Shown here piece after piece: positions 14,737-21,597 of a stretch of DNA of 25,487 bases. The notes below the pieces were generated by a model. It worked only from the letters and a program-made list of their open reading frames with translations, searched no databases and had not been told where the DNA came from. The stretch's first letter is position 1; each line of letters opens with the position of its first letter. This DNA is from Fodinibacter sp035633415 (GTDB lineage Bacteria > Actinomycetota > Actinomycetes > Actinomycetales > Dermatophilaceae). The translations under genes and the position numbers were made by a program. The stretch spans positions 1 to 25,487 of the forward strand of contig DASQEZ010000313.1 of assembly GCA_035633415.1 (NCBI GenBank). The letters run 5' to 3'.

Positions 14737-15641
14737 CAGGGCCCGCCGACCCGGGTCCCCCGATGGCGGGCATCGGACTCGGCGAGGGCGCGCTCTGCGG
14801 CCTCGACCACGTTGGACAGCAGCATCGCCCGGGTCATCGGGCCGACCCCACCGGGGTTGGGGCTGACGTACCCCGCGACGTCCCAGACGTCGGGGTGCAC
14901 GTCGCCCGCGACCCTGGACTTCCCAGTCTCCTCGTCGAGCACGCGGGAGACGCCGACGTCGAGCACGGCCGCACCGGGCTTGACCATGTCGGCCGTGACG
15001 ATGCCGGGCACCCCGGCAGCCGCCACGACGATGTCGGCCCGGCGCACCTCGGCCGCGAGGTCACGAGTGCCGGTGTGGCACAGGGTGACCGTCGCGTTCT
15101 CGGACTTGCGGGTGAGGATCAGGCCCAGGGGGCGACCGACCGTGATGCCACGGCCGACGACGACGACCTTCGCACCGGCGATCGGAACGTCGTGGCGGCG
15201 CAGCAGCTCGATGCAGCCCACCGGTGTGCAGGGCAGCGGGGCGGGGTGGCCCAGCACGAGCCAGCCCAGGTTGGTGGGGTGCAGCCCGTCGACGTCCTTG
15301 GCCGGGTCGACGGCCGACAGGATGGCGTTCTCGTCCAGGCCGGTGGGCTGCTGGACGATGAAGCCGGTGCAGTCGGGGTCGTCGTTGAGCTCCTTCACCA
15401 CGGCGAGCACCTCGTCGAGCGACGTGCCGGCGGGCAGGTCGCGACGCATGCTGCGGATGCCGATCTCGGCGCAGTCGCGGTGCTTGGCGCCCACGTACCA
15501 CTGGCTGCCGGGGTCGTCACCGACGAGCACCGTGCCGAGGCCGGGGACCACCCCGCGCTCGGCGAGAGCGGCGACTCGCCGGCGCAGCTCCTCCTTGATC
15601 GTGCCGAGGATCGCCTTGCCGTCCAACGTGGTCGCAGTCAC
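14736..15641 (-). CDS. folD: Methylenetetrahydrofolate dehydrogenase / cyclohydrolase FolD
   Basis: 301 residues, normal family size. It converts 5,10-methylene-THF to methenyl-THF with NADP and on to 10-formyl-THF in the cytosol. Seen: VGDDPGSQWYVGAKHRDCAEIG with Y49 and catalytic K53, DPAKDVDGLHPTNLGWL, PCTPVGCIELL, the nucleotide site VVVVGRGITVGRPLGL, and the C-terminal PNPGGVGPMTRAMLL. One oddity: the usual VQLPLP segment is VQQPTG here. The start is GTG at 15641 (then TATTLDGK); the frame is open far upstream through the neighbouring remnants, but homology begins here. No clear Shine-Dalgarno. It lies 38 bp downstream of the decayed fdrA/DUF1116 ORF on the same strand and overlaps chaA. 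Confidence 0.95.
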   Translation of the reverse strand: MTATTLDGKAILGTIKEELRRRVAALAERGVVPGLGTVLVGDDPGSQWYVGAKHRDCAEIGIRSMRRDLPAGTSLDEVLAVVKELNDDPDCTGFIVQQPTGLDENAILSAVDPAKDVDGLHPTNLGWLVLGHPAPLPCTPVGCIELLRRHDVPIAGAKVVVVGRGITVGRPLGLILTRKSENATVTLCHTGTRDLAAEVRRADIVVAAAGVPGIVTADMVKPGAAVLDVGVSRVLDEETGKSRVAGDVHPDVWDVAGYVSPNPGGVGPMTRAMLLSNVVEAAERALAESDARHRGTRVGGP

Positions 15642-15679
15642 GCGACCGATTCTTTCACGGGCCGCGGACCGGCCCGACC

Positions 15680-16054
15680 TCAGTCGGGGACGGCCGCGGC
15701 GGGGGCGGCCAGAGCCACCGGGAAGCACTCCTCGGGCGGCGTGACGAGGCCGGCCCCGACCTGTCCGGTGCCCGCGACCCGTCCGGCCATGCCCGTGTTG
15801 ATCTGCGGAAGGATGCCCGTGCGCACCACCTTGGTGACGTCGATGCCGGTGGGCGTTCCCCGGAAGCCGAGGATCGGCACCTGGAAGACCGGGTGCTCGC
15901 CGGTCGTGACCTCGTACATCGTGCGGGTGGTCCGCAGGGCGAACGGCACCTGGGCGGCGACGACGCCCGGGGTGCCTGCGACGGTGCGCGAGACCTCCAT
16001 CAGGCTCACCGAGTCGTGGTAGGCCCCGCGCCGCAGCTCGACGTGGGTCGTCAT
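15680..16054 (-). pseudogene. Deletion remnant: start of fdrA fused to end of a DUF1116 gene
   Basis: An intact ORF of 124 codons, but it joins parts of two families. Residues 1-36 (MTTHVELRRGAYHDSVSLMEVSRTVAG...) are the start of FdrA, an acyl-CoA-synthetase-like protein normally over 500 residues. From about residue 37 on (RTMYEVTTGEHPVFQVP, LGFRGTPTGIDVTKVV, INTGMAGRVAGTGQVGAGLVTPPEECF) it matches the C-terminus of DUF1116 proteins (YlbE/AllG-like), normally over 400 residues. With DUF2877, these form the oxamate carbamoyltransferase set of ureide catabolism (allFGH in E. coli). An in-frame deletion of roughly 2.5 kb (from remembered family sizes) with an end near 15946 explains it. It is unlikely to have the original activity, though a short stable protein may still be made. 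ATG 16054 overlaps the DUF2877 stop, the ancestral operon spacing. Confidence 0.75.
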
Positions 16055-16082
16055 GCGGCACTCCGTCCGGATTCATCGGCGC

Positions 16083-16122
16083 GAGTGCGGAAGTGGTCGC
16101 CCTGGCAACCGTTTCCGCACTC
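16083..16122. repeat. 40-bp palindromic element, copy A
   Basis: Arms GAGTGCGGAAGTGG (16083-16096) and ACCGTTTCCGCACTC-like (16109-16122) around a 12-base loop; two or three mismatches in the stem compared with copy C. It sits near the 3' end of the DUF2877 gene and is read on the minus strand as ECGNGCQGDHFRT. Confidence 0.85.
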
Positions 16123-16484
16123 ACGGCGAGGTGTGAGCAGCTCGAGGGCGGCGCGGATCCCGGCGACGGTGTCCGCGCCCGAGGTGTGGCCGATGGCGAG
16201 CACGGCGGGGAGGGCGCGGCGCACGGCATCCGCCCGGCTCGCCACGACCGCGTCGACGAGGGCGACGACCGGCCGTGCGCCGTACCCGTCGGCCGCGGCG
16301 TCGAGCAGTGCGGCCGAGACCGCGGTTGTGGAGCGGAGCCGGGCGCGCACGGCATCCGCGAGCGCACGACCGGCGCCGAGCGCGTGCGTGACGAGCAGCG
16401 CGCCGGCGAGGGCGTCGTCACCGGAGGGCGTGAGCCCTGCTCCCCTCCCGACCATCCCTGCCACGGCCGCCTCCGTTTCGCGGT

Positions 16485-16524
16485 GAGTGCGGAAATGGTC
16501 GCTGTGGCAGCCACTTCCGCACTC
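16485..16524. repeat. 40-bp palindromic element, copy B
   Basis: Arms GAGTGCGGAAATGG (16485-16498) and CCACTTCCGCACTC (16511-16524), 12-base loop TCGCTGTGGCAG. It lies just downstream (in gene direction) of the in-frame TAG and is read on the minus strand as ECGSGCHSDHFRT. One stem mismatch. Confidence 0.85.
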
Positions 16525-16613
16525 ACGAGGAACTGCGGCGCGGATGCCGCCCACCAGCTAGTTGCTCTCGTCCCCTGTCCCGCTCCCCCTCAGGGCGGTG
16601 GCAGCCTGGGCGT

Positions 16614-16653
16614 AAGTGCGGAAGTGGTCGCCCTGACAGCCACTTCCGCACTC
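16614..16653. repeat. 40-bp palindromic element, copy C
   Basis: Arms AAGTGCGGAAGTGG (16614-16627) and CCACTTCCGCACTC (16640-16653), 12-base loop TCGCCCTGACAG; only the outermost pair mismatches. It lies before the TAG in gene direction and is read on the minus strand as ECGSGCQGDHFRT. It is 89 bp from copy B. Confidence 0.85.
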
Positions 16654-17053
16654 GACGCGAGGAGAGGGCGAGGCCCGGCGGACGCGGGCAGGGCGCCAGG
16701 TGCGTACGGCCACGACGTCGAGGCCCGGGAGCGCAAGCCGACCAGCACCGACCGCGACCACGTCACCCGCCGCGGCACCCCACGGCTGCGCGGTCGCGCC
16801 CGTGCCCCGCGGCACGGAGCCCGAGGGCACTGCGAGCCGGACGGCCGTCGGAAGGGCGACGGCATCCGAGGTGACGACGGGAAGCACCGACCCGCGTACC
16901 GACAGGTACACGGCGAACCGGTGGGTGCCGATCACCGTCGCGTCGACCGTGGGGCCCTGCACGAGCTCGGCCACCAGCGTCGACACGGCCGCGGGAAGCG
17001 CGGGTCGCGACGAGGCCTGCTGCGGGGGCATGGGGCGACGCTGCCGAGGGGTC

Positions 17054-17059
17054 TACAGT
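17054..17059 (+). promoter_or_regulatory. -10 box of the PucR-type regulator, leaderless start
   Basis: TACAGT ends six bases before ATG 17066, which puts the transcription start at or next to the A of the start codon. No Shine-Dalgarno precedes the ATG, so leaderless translation is likely. No good -35 is seen. The 34-bp space to the divergent DUF2877 gene means both promoters overlap. Confidence 0.6.
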
Positions 17060-17065
17060 GACCGG

Positions 17066-18463
17066 ATGGTCATTGTTGCCAACGATCAGCCCCAGGACGC
17101 ACAGACCTTGCCATCGATGGGCGAGACGGCTGCTCGTCCCTCGGTCGACCTGGCCGCGCTGCCGAGCGACCCCGCCGCGCGCGCCGAGGCGTTGGAGCAC
17201 ATCGTCGAGCAGCAGGCGGCGCTCCTCGAGCGCGAGGACGAGGTGCACCGGGTGCTGGTGCGGATCGTGCTGGCCGGCGGGGCCCTCGTCGAGCTCGGCG
17301 ACGCCGTGGCCGGGTTCCTCCAGGGCACCGCGGTGGTCACGACCACCGACGGCCGGGTGCTGACCATCGCCGGCGACGAGGCCGAGGTCGAGCGGACCAA
17401 GGCCCTGGACTGCTTCGACCGCACCGGCCGGCTCGTGGTCGAGAGCGAACCGGTCGGGACACGCGAGCCCGACGGCCCCGGCAGCACGAGGGCCTTCGTC
17501 CGGATCGTCGCCGGGTCGTCCGACCACGGCCTGCTCGGGGCGTTCTCGCCCGACCGGCCGCTCACCGCCGCCGACGTGCACCTGCTCGAGCGGGCGGCGA
17601 CGGTCGCGGCCCTGGCCATCACCAAGGAGCAGGCCGTCGCCGCGGTCGAGGGCAAGTACCGCGCCGAGTTCCTGCGCGACGCCCTCGCGGGCCGTGCCGG
17701 TGAGCCGGCCGACGCCGTCTCCCACGCGGCATCCCTCGGGTGGGACATCGCCCGGCCGATGGTCGTCGTCGTGGCCGAGACCGACGAGAACGACGAGGTG
17801 ACGACCCGCTCGGCCGACGAGGTGCGTTCTCTCCAGGAGCGATTCGTGCGCGCCTGGGTGCAGGCCGTGCGGGCGCGCGACACCAGCGTGCCCGTCGCCG
17901 GCTTCAGCCAGGAGGTCGTCGCCCTGCTGCCGGTGGCCGCCGACACCGAGACGGACGCGGTGATGCGCACCGTCGGCGAGATCGCCAAGGTCGTGCGCGG
18001 TGACGGTGGTGGGGGCCGGCGCAGCTTCTCGACGGGGGTGTCCCGGCCGATCACCTCGGCCGAGAAGCTGCCGGCGGCCTACGACGAGGCCCTGCGGGCG
18101 GTCCACGTCGGTCGACAGATGCACGGCGAGTCGGCGCTGACCCACTTCGACGGACTGGGCATCTACCGGCTGTTGGCCCTCATCCCGGACGGCGCCGACC
18201 TGCACCGCTTCGTCGAGGAGTCGCTCGGCGAGCTGGCCGACGACGACTCCCCCGAGAACGCCGACCTGCGCCGCACCCTCTCGGTGCTCATCGACACCAA
18301 CCTCAACGTGGCCGAGACCGCGCGGCAGCTCTTCTTCCACTACAACACGCTGCGCTACCGCATCGCCAAGCTCGAACGGATGCTCGGCCCGTTCACCTCC
18401 GACCCGCAGCTGCGGCTGACCCTGGCCCTCGCCCTGCGGATCCACCAGATGCGCGGCATCTGA
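17066..18463 (+). CDS. PucR-type transcriptional regulator
   Basis: 465 residues. A helical N-terminus (about 30-70, EHIVEQQAALLEREDEVHRVLV) leads to a GAF-like sensor region (about 70-195), a middle GGDEF-like domain of the CdaR/PucR kind (about 210-370, with AYDEALRAVHVGR) and a C-terminal HTH at about 412-442 (NLNVAETARQLFFHYNTLRYRI), which is the HTH_30 signature. Members regulate purine, allantoin or sugar-acid catabolism by sensing a small molecule. Context (divergent ureide-type remnant, nucleobase permease and molybdenum hydroxylase operon downstream) supports nucleobase or ureide control. ATG 17066 is chosen because it follows a -10 box by six bases and the protein-like sequence begins there. 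The gene looks intact. The effector and targets are unknown. Confidence 0.88.
   Translation: MVIVANDQPQDAQTLPSMGETAARPSVDLAALPSDPAARAEALEHIVEQQAALLEREDEVHRVLVRIVLAGGALVELGDAVAGFLQGTAVVTTTDGRVLTIAGDEAEVERTKALDCFDRTGRLVVESEPVGTREPDGPGSTRAFVRIVAGSSDHGLLGAFSPDRPLTAADVHLLERAATVAALAITKEQAVAAVEGKYRAEFLRDALAGRAGEPADAVSHAASLGWDIARPMVVVVAETDENDEVTTRSADEVRSLQERFVRAWVQAVRARDTSVPVAGFSQEVVALLPVAADTETDAVMRTVGEIAKVVRGDGGGGRRSFSTGVSRPITSAEKLPAAYDEALRAVHVGRQMHGESALTHFDGLGIYRLLALIPDGADLHRFVEESLGELADDDSPENADLRRTLSVLIDTNLNVAETARQLFFHYNTLRYRIAKLERMLGPFTSDPQLRLTLALALRIHQMRGI
17072..17086. promoter_or_regulatory. Possible auto-operator of the PucR-type regulator
   Basis: ATTGTTGCCAACGAT is an imperfect dyad (ATnGTTG-C-CAACnAT) covering about +7 to +21 from the predicted leaderless start. 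Its right half, TGCCAACGAT, recurs with one change as TGTCAACGAT at 18984-18993 upstream of the permease gene. Binding by the neighbouring regulator is inference. Confidence 0.3.
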
Positions 18464-18469
18464 GCCGGC

Positions 18470-18856
18470 TCAGGCGGTCAGGGCCGCCACCAGGGCGTCG
18501 GGGTCTGCGACGGTGAAGGTCGCCCCGGGGTGGCGCAGGTGGCCGGTGGGGTCGAGCACCTGCACCGGCTCGTGGAAGCAGACGCACACTCCCCGGTCAC
18601 CGTTGGTCGCGAAGGTGACGCCGTGGTCGGCCAGTGACAGGTGGGCCGGGCCGGCGGTGCGGATGAAGGAGTAGTCGCCGGTCGTCGTGACGTCCTTGAC
18701 GTTCGCCCGCGGCGTGTCCAGGGTCCAGAACCCGAACCGGGCGCGGAGCCGGGTCTCGTCGACCTCCACCCAGGTGGTGGCCGGGAGCACGCCGAACGGC
18801 AGGGCCGCGACCCGGTGGGCCGGAGCGAACGAGAAGGAGAAGCGCTGTGTGGTCAC
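18470..18856 (-). CDS. Conserved protein of unknown function
   Basis: 128 residues, mostly beta-strand in character, no signal or membrane segment. Seen: RFSFSFAPAHRVAALPFGV, a middle with RLRARFGFWTLDTPRANVKDV and SFIRTAGPAHLSLADHGVTFATN, and GVCVCFHEPVQVLDPTG; this resembles a small actinobacterial family without a known function, as far as I recall. GTG 18856 is chosen because a TAGCGT box ends seven bases upstream, giving a leaderless message; the frame stays open to 18943 but that part is Pro/Arg-rich. It converges with the PucR-type gene: both stop codons lie in one 12-base palindrome (18461-18472). Its final residues, VADPDALVAALTA, look complete. No reason from context to link it to nucleobase metabolism. 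Confidence 0.75.
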   Translation of the reverse strand: MTTQRFSFSFAPAHRVAALPFGVLPATTWVEVDETRLRARFGFWTLDTPRANVKDVTTTGDYSFIRTAGPAHLSLADHGVTFATNGDRGVCVCFHEPVQVLDPTGHLRHPGATFTVADPDALVAALTA

Positions 18857-18863
18857 GTCCTCG

Positions 18864-18869
18864 ACGCTA
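18864..18869 (-). promoter_or_regulatory. -10 box of the small unknown gene, leaderless start
   Basis: On the minus strand TAGCGT is followed by seven bases and then GTG 18856. This spacing fits leaderless transcription. GAGGA is also present but only two bases from the GTG, too close for normal ribosome binding. Confidence 0.5.
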
Positions 18870-18897
18870 CGGCGGCCCGGACCCGATCGGGGGCGGG

Positions 18898-18921
18898 CGC
18901 CCACGGCATCCGGCGTGGGCG
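18898..18921. repeat. 8-bp inverted repeat in the divergent promoter region
   Basis: CGCCCACG (18898-18905) and CGTGGGCG (18914-18921) around GCATCCGG. It lies between the minus-strand small gene and the permease gene, upstream of both -10 boxes. Could be an operator or a chance GC-rich hairpin. Confidence 0.35.
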
Positions 18922-18983
18922 GGGCGATCGGCCACGGCACCACGGCGGTTGCCGAAGGTCTGCCAAACGAGACGGCGGTCGGC

Positions 18984-18993
18984 TGTCAACGAT
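18984..18993. promoter_or_regulatory. Possible half-site upstream of the permease gene
   Basis: TGTCAACGAT matches TGCCAACGAT at 17077-17086 in the regulator gene with one change. It ends 28 bases before the permease -10 box, so a bound protein would touch the -35 region. A weaker variant, TGCCAAACGA, lies at 18961-18970. Confidence 0.25.
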
Positions 18994-19021
18994 TGCTGAG
19001 GGTGTCGCCGGACGGGGTCAC

Positions 19022-19027
19022 TAGCGT
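19022..19027 (+). promoter_or_regulatory. Candidate -10 box of the permease gene
   Basis: TAGCGT fits TANNNT and sits 70 bases before ATG 19098. No strong -35 at the usual spacing; TTGCTG at 18993-18998 is 23 bases away, too far. A leader of about 60 bases would follow. Confidence 0.45.
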
Positions 19028-19097
19028 CCGTGTATCACGGGAGGTGAGCCGCGTCACGCGACGCGGTCGGTCCGTATCTCCGTCGAGAGGCAATGCC

Positions 19098-20597
19098 ATG
19101 GCGCTGGGCTTGGGTTGGACGCTGAAGGGGGACGGGCGCACGCTCGGACCCAACGAGGTCGTGGCGCCGGACGAGCGCCTGTCGTGGGGCAAGACCGTCG
19201 GACTGGGGGCCCAGCACGTCGTCGCCATGTTCGGCGCGACCTTCGTCTTCCCGCTGGTCATGGGGCTCAACCCACAGCTCGCGATCATGATGAGCGGCGT
19301 CGCCACCATCGCGTTCCTGCTCATCGTGCAGGGCAAGGTGCCGAGCTACCTCGGCACGTCGGCCGCGTTCGTCGGTGGTGTCGCGGCCATCCGCGCGAAC
19401 GGCGGCGACTCCCAGGAGGTCACCGGCGCGATCCTGGTCGCGGGGGCGGTGCTCCTCCTCGTCGGCGTGCTGATCCACTTCCTGGGGTCCACGGTGTTGC
19501 ACGAGGTGCTTCCCCCGGTCGTCACCGGCGCCGTCGTCATGCTCATCGGGTTCAACCTCGCCCCGGTCGTGGCCGGCATCTACTGGCCCCAGGACCAGTG
19601 GGTCGCCCTGGCCACGATGACCTTCACCATCGTCGCCGCCGTGGCGTTCCGCGGGTTCATCAGCCGCATCGCGGTCTTCCTCGCGCTCATCTTCGGCACC
19701 GCGCTGTCGTGGCTGCTCGACAACACCGTCGGCAAGATCACCTCGGTGCCGGGCGGTGCCACCGAGGCCACCACGCACCTGCGCTGGGACACCTCGGCCG
19801 TCGGCGACGCCGCGTGGTTCGGCTTCCCGTCGCAGACGGTCGTCGCGGCCGACGGCAAGGAGGTCGTCGGGTGGCACACCCCGAGCTTCACCGTCACCGC
19901 GATCCTCCTCGTCCTCCCGGCCGTCATCGCGCTCATCGCCGAGAACACCGGGCACGTCAAGGCGGTCGCCGAGATGACCGGTCACGACCTCGACCCCGTC
20001 ATGGGTCGCGCGATCGGCGCGGACGGCTTCGGCACCATGCTCGCCTCCTCCGTCGGCGGCTCCCCCACCACCACGTACGCCGAGAACATCGGCGTCATGG
20101 CCGCCACCCGCGTGTACTCGACGGCCGCCTACTACGTGGCCGCGGCGGTCGCCATCCTGTTCGGGCTGTCGCCCAAGTTCGGCGCCCTCGTGGCCTCCAT
20201 CCCCGGCGGGGTGCTCGGCGGCATCACCGTCGTGCTCTACGGCATGATCGGCCTGCTCGGCGCCAAGATCTGGAAGGAGAACGGGGTCGACTTCGGCAAC
20301 CCGATCAACCTGGTCCCCATCGCGGCCGGCATCATCATCGGCATCGGCAACGTCAAGGTCGACATCACCGAGGACTTCTCGCTGGAGGGCATCGCGCTGG
20401 GCACCATCGTCGCCATCGCCGGTTACCACCTGGCCCGGGCGATCGCCCCCGCCGAGCTGCGCGAGGGGGCCGAGGGCACCGCGATCGCCGTGGGTGACCA
20501 CGTCTACGGCGACAGCGACGGGGTCGACGACCTCTACCAGGAGGGCTACCCCGGAGCGCCGGGCCACCGCGACCCCGAGCGCGACAAGCGTCCGTGA
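19098..20597 (+). CDS. Nucleobase permease, NCS2 family (uracil/xanthine type)
   Basis: 499 residues with about 12-14 membrane segments, typical NCS2 size. Seen: GLGAQHVVAMFGATFVFPLVMG with Q39/H40 in helix 1, KVPSYLGTSAAF, VTGAVVMLIGFNLAP, and the family signature GGSPTTTYAENIGVMAATRVYS split over helix 10, with E329. The TTTYxENIGVMA form is that of UraA/RutG-type uracil carriers; xanthine carriers usually have an F-x-Q-N form, so uracil is at least as likely a substrate as xanthine. It imports the base with a proton or Na+. An unusual insert near residues 215-265 (VGKITSVPGGATEATTHLRWD) lengthens one loop. ATG 19098 has GAGAGG seven bases upstream. It lies before a molybdenum hydroxylase operon but is cut off from it by a terminator. 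Confidence 0.9.
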   Translation: MALGLGWTLKGDGRTLGPNEVVAPDERLSWGKTVGLGAQHVVAMFGATFVFPLVMGLNPQLAIMMSGVATIAFLLIVQGKVPSYLGTSAAFVGGVAAIRANGGDSQEVTGAILVAGAVLLLVGVLIHFLGSTVLHEVLPPVVTGAVVMLIGFNLAPVVAGIYWPQDQWVALATMTFTIVAAVAFRGFISRIAVFLALIFGTALSWLLDNTVGKITSVPGGATEATTHLRWDTSAVGDAAWFGFPSQTVVAADGKEVVGWHTPSFTVTAILLVLPAVIALIAENTGHVKAVAEMTGHDLDPVMGRAIGADGFGTMLASSVGGSPTTTYAENIGVMAATRVYSTAAYYVAAAVAILFGLSPKFGALVASIPGGVLGGITVVLYGMIGLLGAKIWKENGVDFGNPINLVPIAAGIIIGIGNVKVDITEDFSLEGIALGTIVAIAGYHLARAIAPAELREGAEGTAIAVGDHVYGDSDGVDDLYQEGYPGAPGHRDPERDKRP

Positions 20598-20640
20598 GCC
20601 CCGATCGCCGCGCCACGGGCACACCCTGACCCACTGCGAC

Positions 20641-20683
20641 CACCGCCCCGCCCGAGGTCCGCGACCTCTCGGGCGGGGCGGTG
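20641..20683 (+). terminator. Hairpin terminator after the permease gene
   Basis: Perfect 16-bp arms CACCGCCCCGCCCGAG (20641-20656) and CTCGGGCGGGGCGGTG (20668-20683) with an 11-base loop, followed by CCTTTCCCC. It lies 43 bases after the permease stop and 38 bases before the next start, so the hydroxylase operon probably has its own promoter or depends on read-through. Confidence 0.8.
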
Positions 20684-20721
20684 CCTTTCCCCAGACCCTT
20701 CGAGCAGGCAGGATCGAACAG

Positions 20722-21597
20722 GTGAAACCCCCTCCGTTCGTGCACCACGCACCGCGCACCGTCGACGAGGCCGTCGACGTGCTCGCCGAGGTCGGCCATG
20801 ACGGCAAGGTGCTCGCCGGGGGGCAGAGCCTGATCCCCGTGCTCAACATGCGCCTCGCCACCCCGGGCCACCTCGTCGACATCAACGGGGTCGGCGGACT
20901 CGACGCCGTCGAGGTCACCGACAGGTGGGTGCGCGTCGGCGCCCTGGTGCGCCACGCGGGGTTGCAGCGTCACGCCGGGGCGGATGCCGTGCTCCCCCTC
21001 CTGCGCCAGGCTCTCGACCACGTGGCCCACCCCGCGATCCGCAACCGCGGCACCACGGTCGGCTCGATCGCGCACGCGGACCCCGCCGGCGAGATGCCGT
21101 CGGTGCTGGTCCTGACCGGCGGGGTCGTCGAAGCCGTCGGTCCCCACGGTCGGCGGGAGATCGCGGCACACGACTTCTTCGAAGGACCCCTGGAGACGAC
21201 CCTCGGGCACGACGAGCTCGTCGAGGCGGTGCGGTTCGGCCGGTTCGCGCCCGGCACGCGCACGGCGTTCCTGGAGTCCGCGCGACGCCACGGCGACTAC
21301 GCGCTGGCCGGTGTGGCCGTGGCCGTGGAGGTCGTCGACGGCCTCGTCCGCTCGGCCCGCGCCTCGTTCGTCTCGGTCACGGCGGTGCCCACCGTGCTCG
21401 ACCTGTCGTCGGCGCTCGCCGGTCGGGAGGCAGGGGCGCCCGTCCCCGACGCCGTGGTCGAGCTGGTGCGGGCGCACGTCGACCCCGAGGGAGACATCCA
21501 CGCGAGCGCCGACTACCGGCGGATGCTGGCGGCCGAGCTCACCCGGCGCGCGGTCGCCTCCGTCACCACCGACCACGGCGTGGAGGGCGCGGCATGA
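20722..21597 (+). CDS. Molybdenum hydroxylase, FAD-binding medium subunit
   Basis: 291 residues, the size of CoxM/XdhB-type subunits. It carries electrons from the molybdenum subunit through the Fe-S subunit to FAD. Seen: LAGGQSLIPVLNMRLATPGHLVDING (FAD pyrophosphate region, split by family variation), NRGTTVGSIAHADPAGEMPSVL (second FAD motif), a middle with HDELVEAVRFGRF, GDYALAGVAVAVEV, and the C-terminal CO_deh_flav_C type domain ending ASADYRRMLAAELTRRAV. All look intact. The start is GTG 20722 with a GGA about nine bases upstream; the open frame further upstream crosses the terminator and is not coding. The stop overlaps the next ATG by 4 bp. The order medium-small-large is usual for CoxMSL-like operons. 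Confidence 0.92.
   Translation: MKPPPFVHHAPRTVDEAVDVLAEVGHDGKVLAGGQSLIPVLNMRLATPGHLVDINGVGGLDAVEVTDRWVRVGALVRHAGLQRHAGADAVLPLLRQALDHVAHPAIRNRGTTVGSIAHADPAGEMPSVLVLTGGVVEAVGPHGRREIAAHDFFEGPLETTLGHDELVEAVRFGRFAPGTRTAFLESARRHGDYALAGVAVAVEVVDGLVRSARASFVSVTAVPTVLDLSSALAGREAGAPVPDAVVELVRAHVDPEGDIHASADYRRMLAAELTRRAVASVTTDHGVEGAA

Larger units (their letters stand above)
16051..17031 (-). pseudogene. DUF2877 (AllH/YlbF-like) gene broken by an in-frame TAG and three palindromic insertions
   Basis: One frame runs from ATG 17031 to TGA 16051, broken by TAG at 16558-16560. The N-terminal part (157 residues) has VSTLVAELVQGPTVDATVIGTHRFAVYL, typical of the DUF2877 start; the C-terminal part has GRGAGLTPSGDDALAGALL, STTAVSAALL and LPAVLAIGHTSGADTVAGI, the family hallmark. 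Total 326 codons including the stop; removing the three 40-bp palindromes leaves about the normal 270-290. Each palindrome is read as ECGxGCxxDHFRT. DUF2877 is one of three subunits of oxamate carbamoyltransferase in ureide breakdown. The gene is divergent from the PucR-type regulator, with 34 bp between starts. GTG 16554 could restart translation after the TAG, so two fragments are possible, but the whole looks decayed. Confidence 0.75.

Noticed and set aside
15642..16526. Single long FolD fusion protein reaching to 16526
   Set aside because: The frame is open by chance upstream of GTG 15641; the extra part is Arg/Pro-rich and antisense or out of frame to the remnant genes.
16083..16653. Three similar palindromes as a CRISPR array
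   Set aside because: Spacings are 362 and 89 bp, copies are imperfect, they lie within a coding frame and no cas gene is near.
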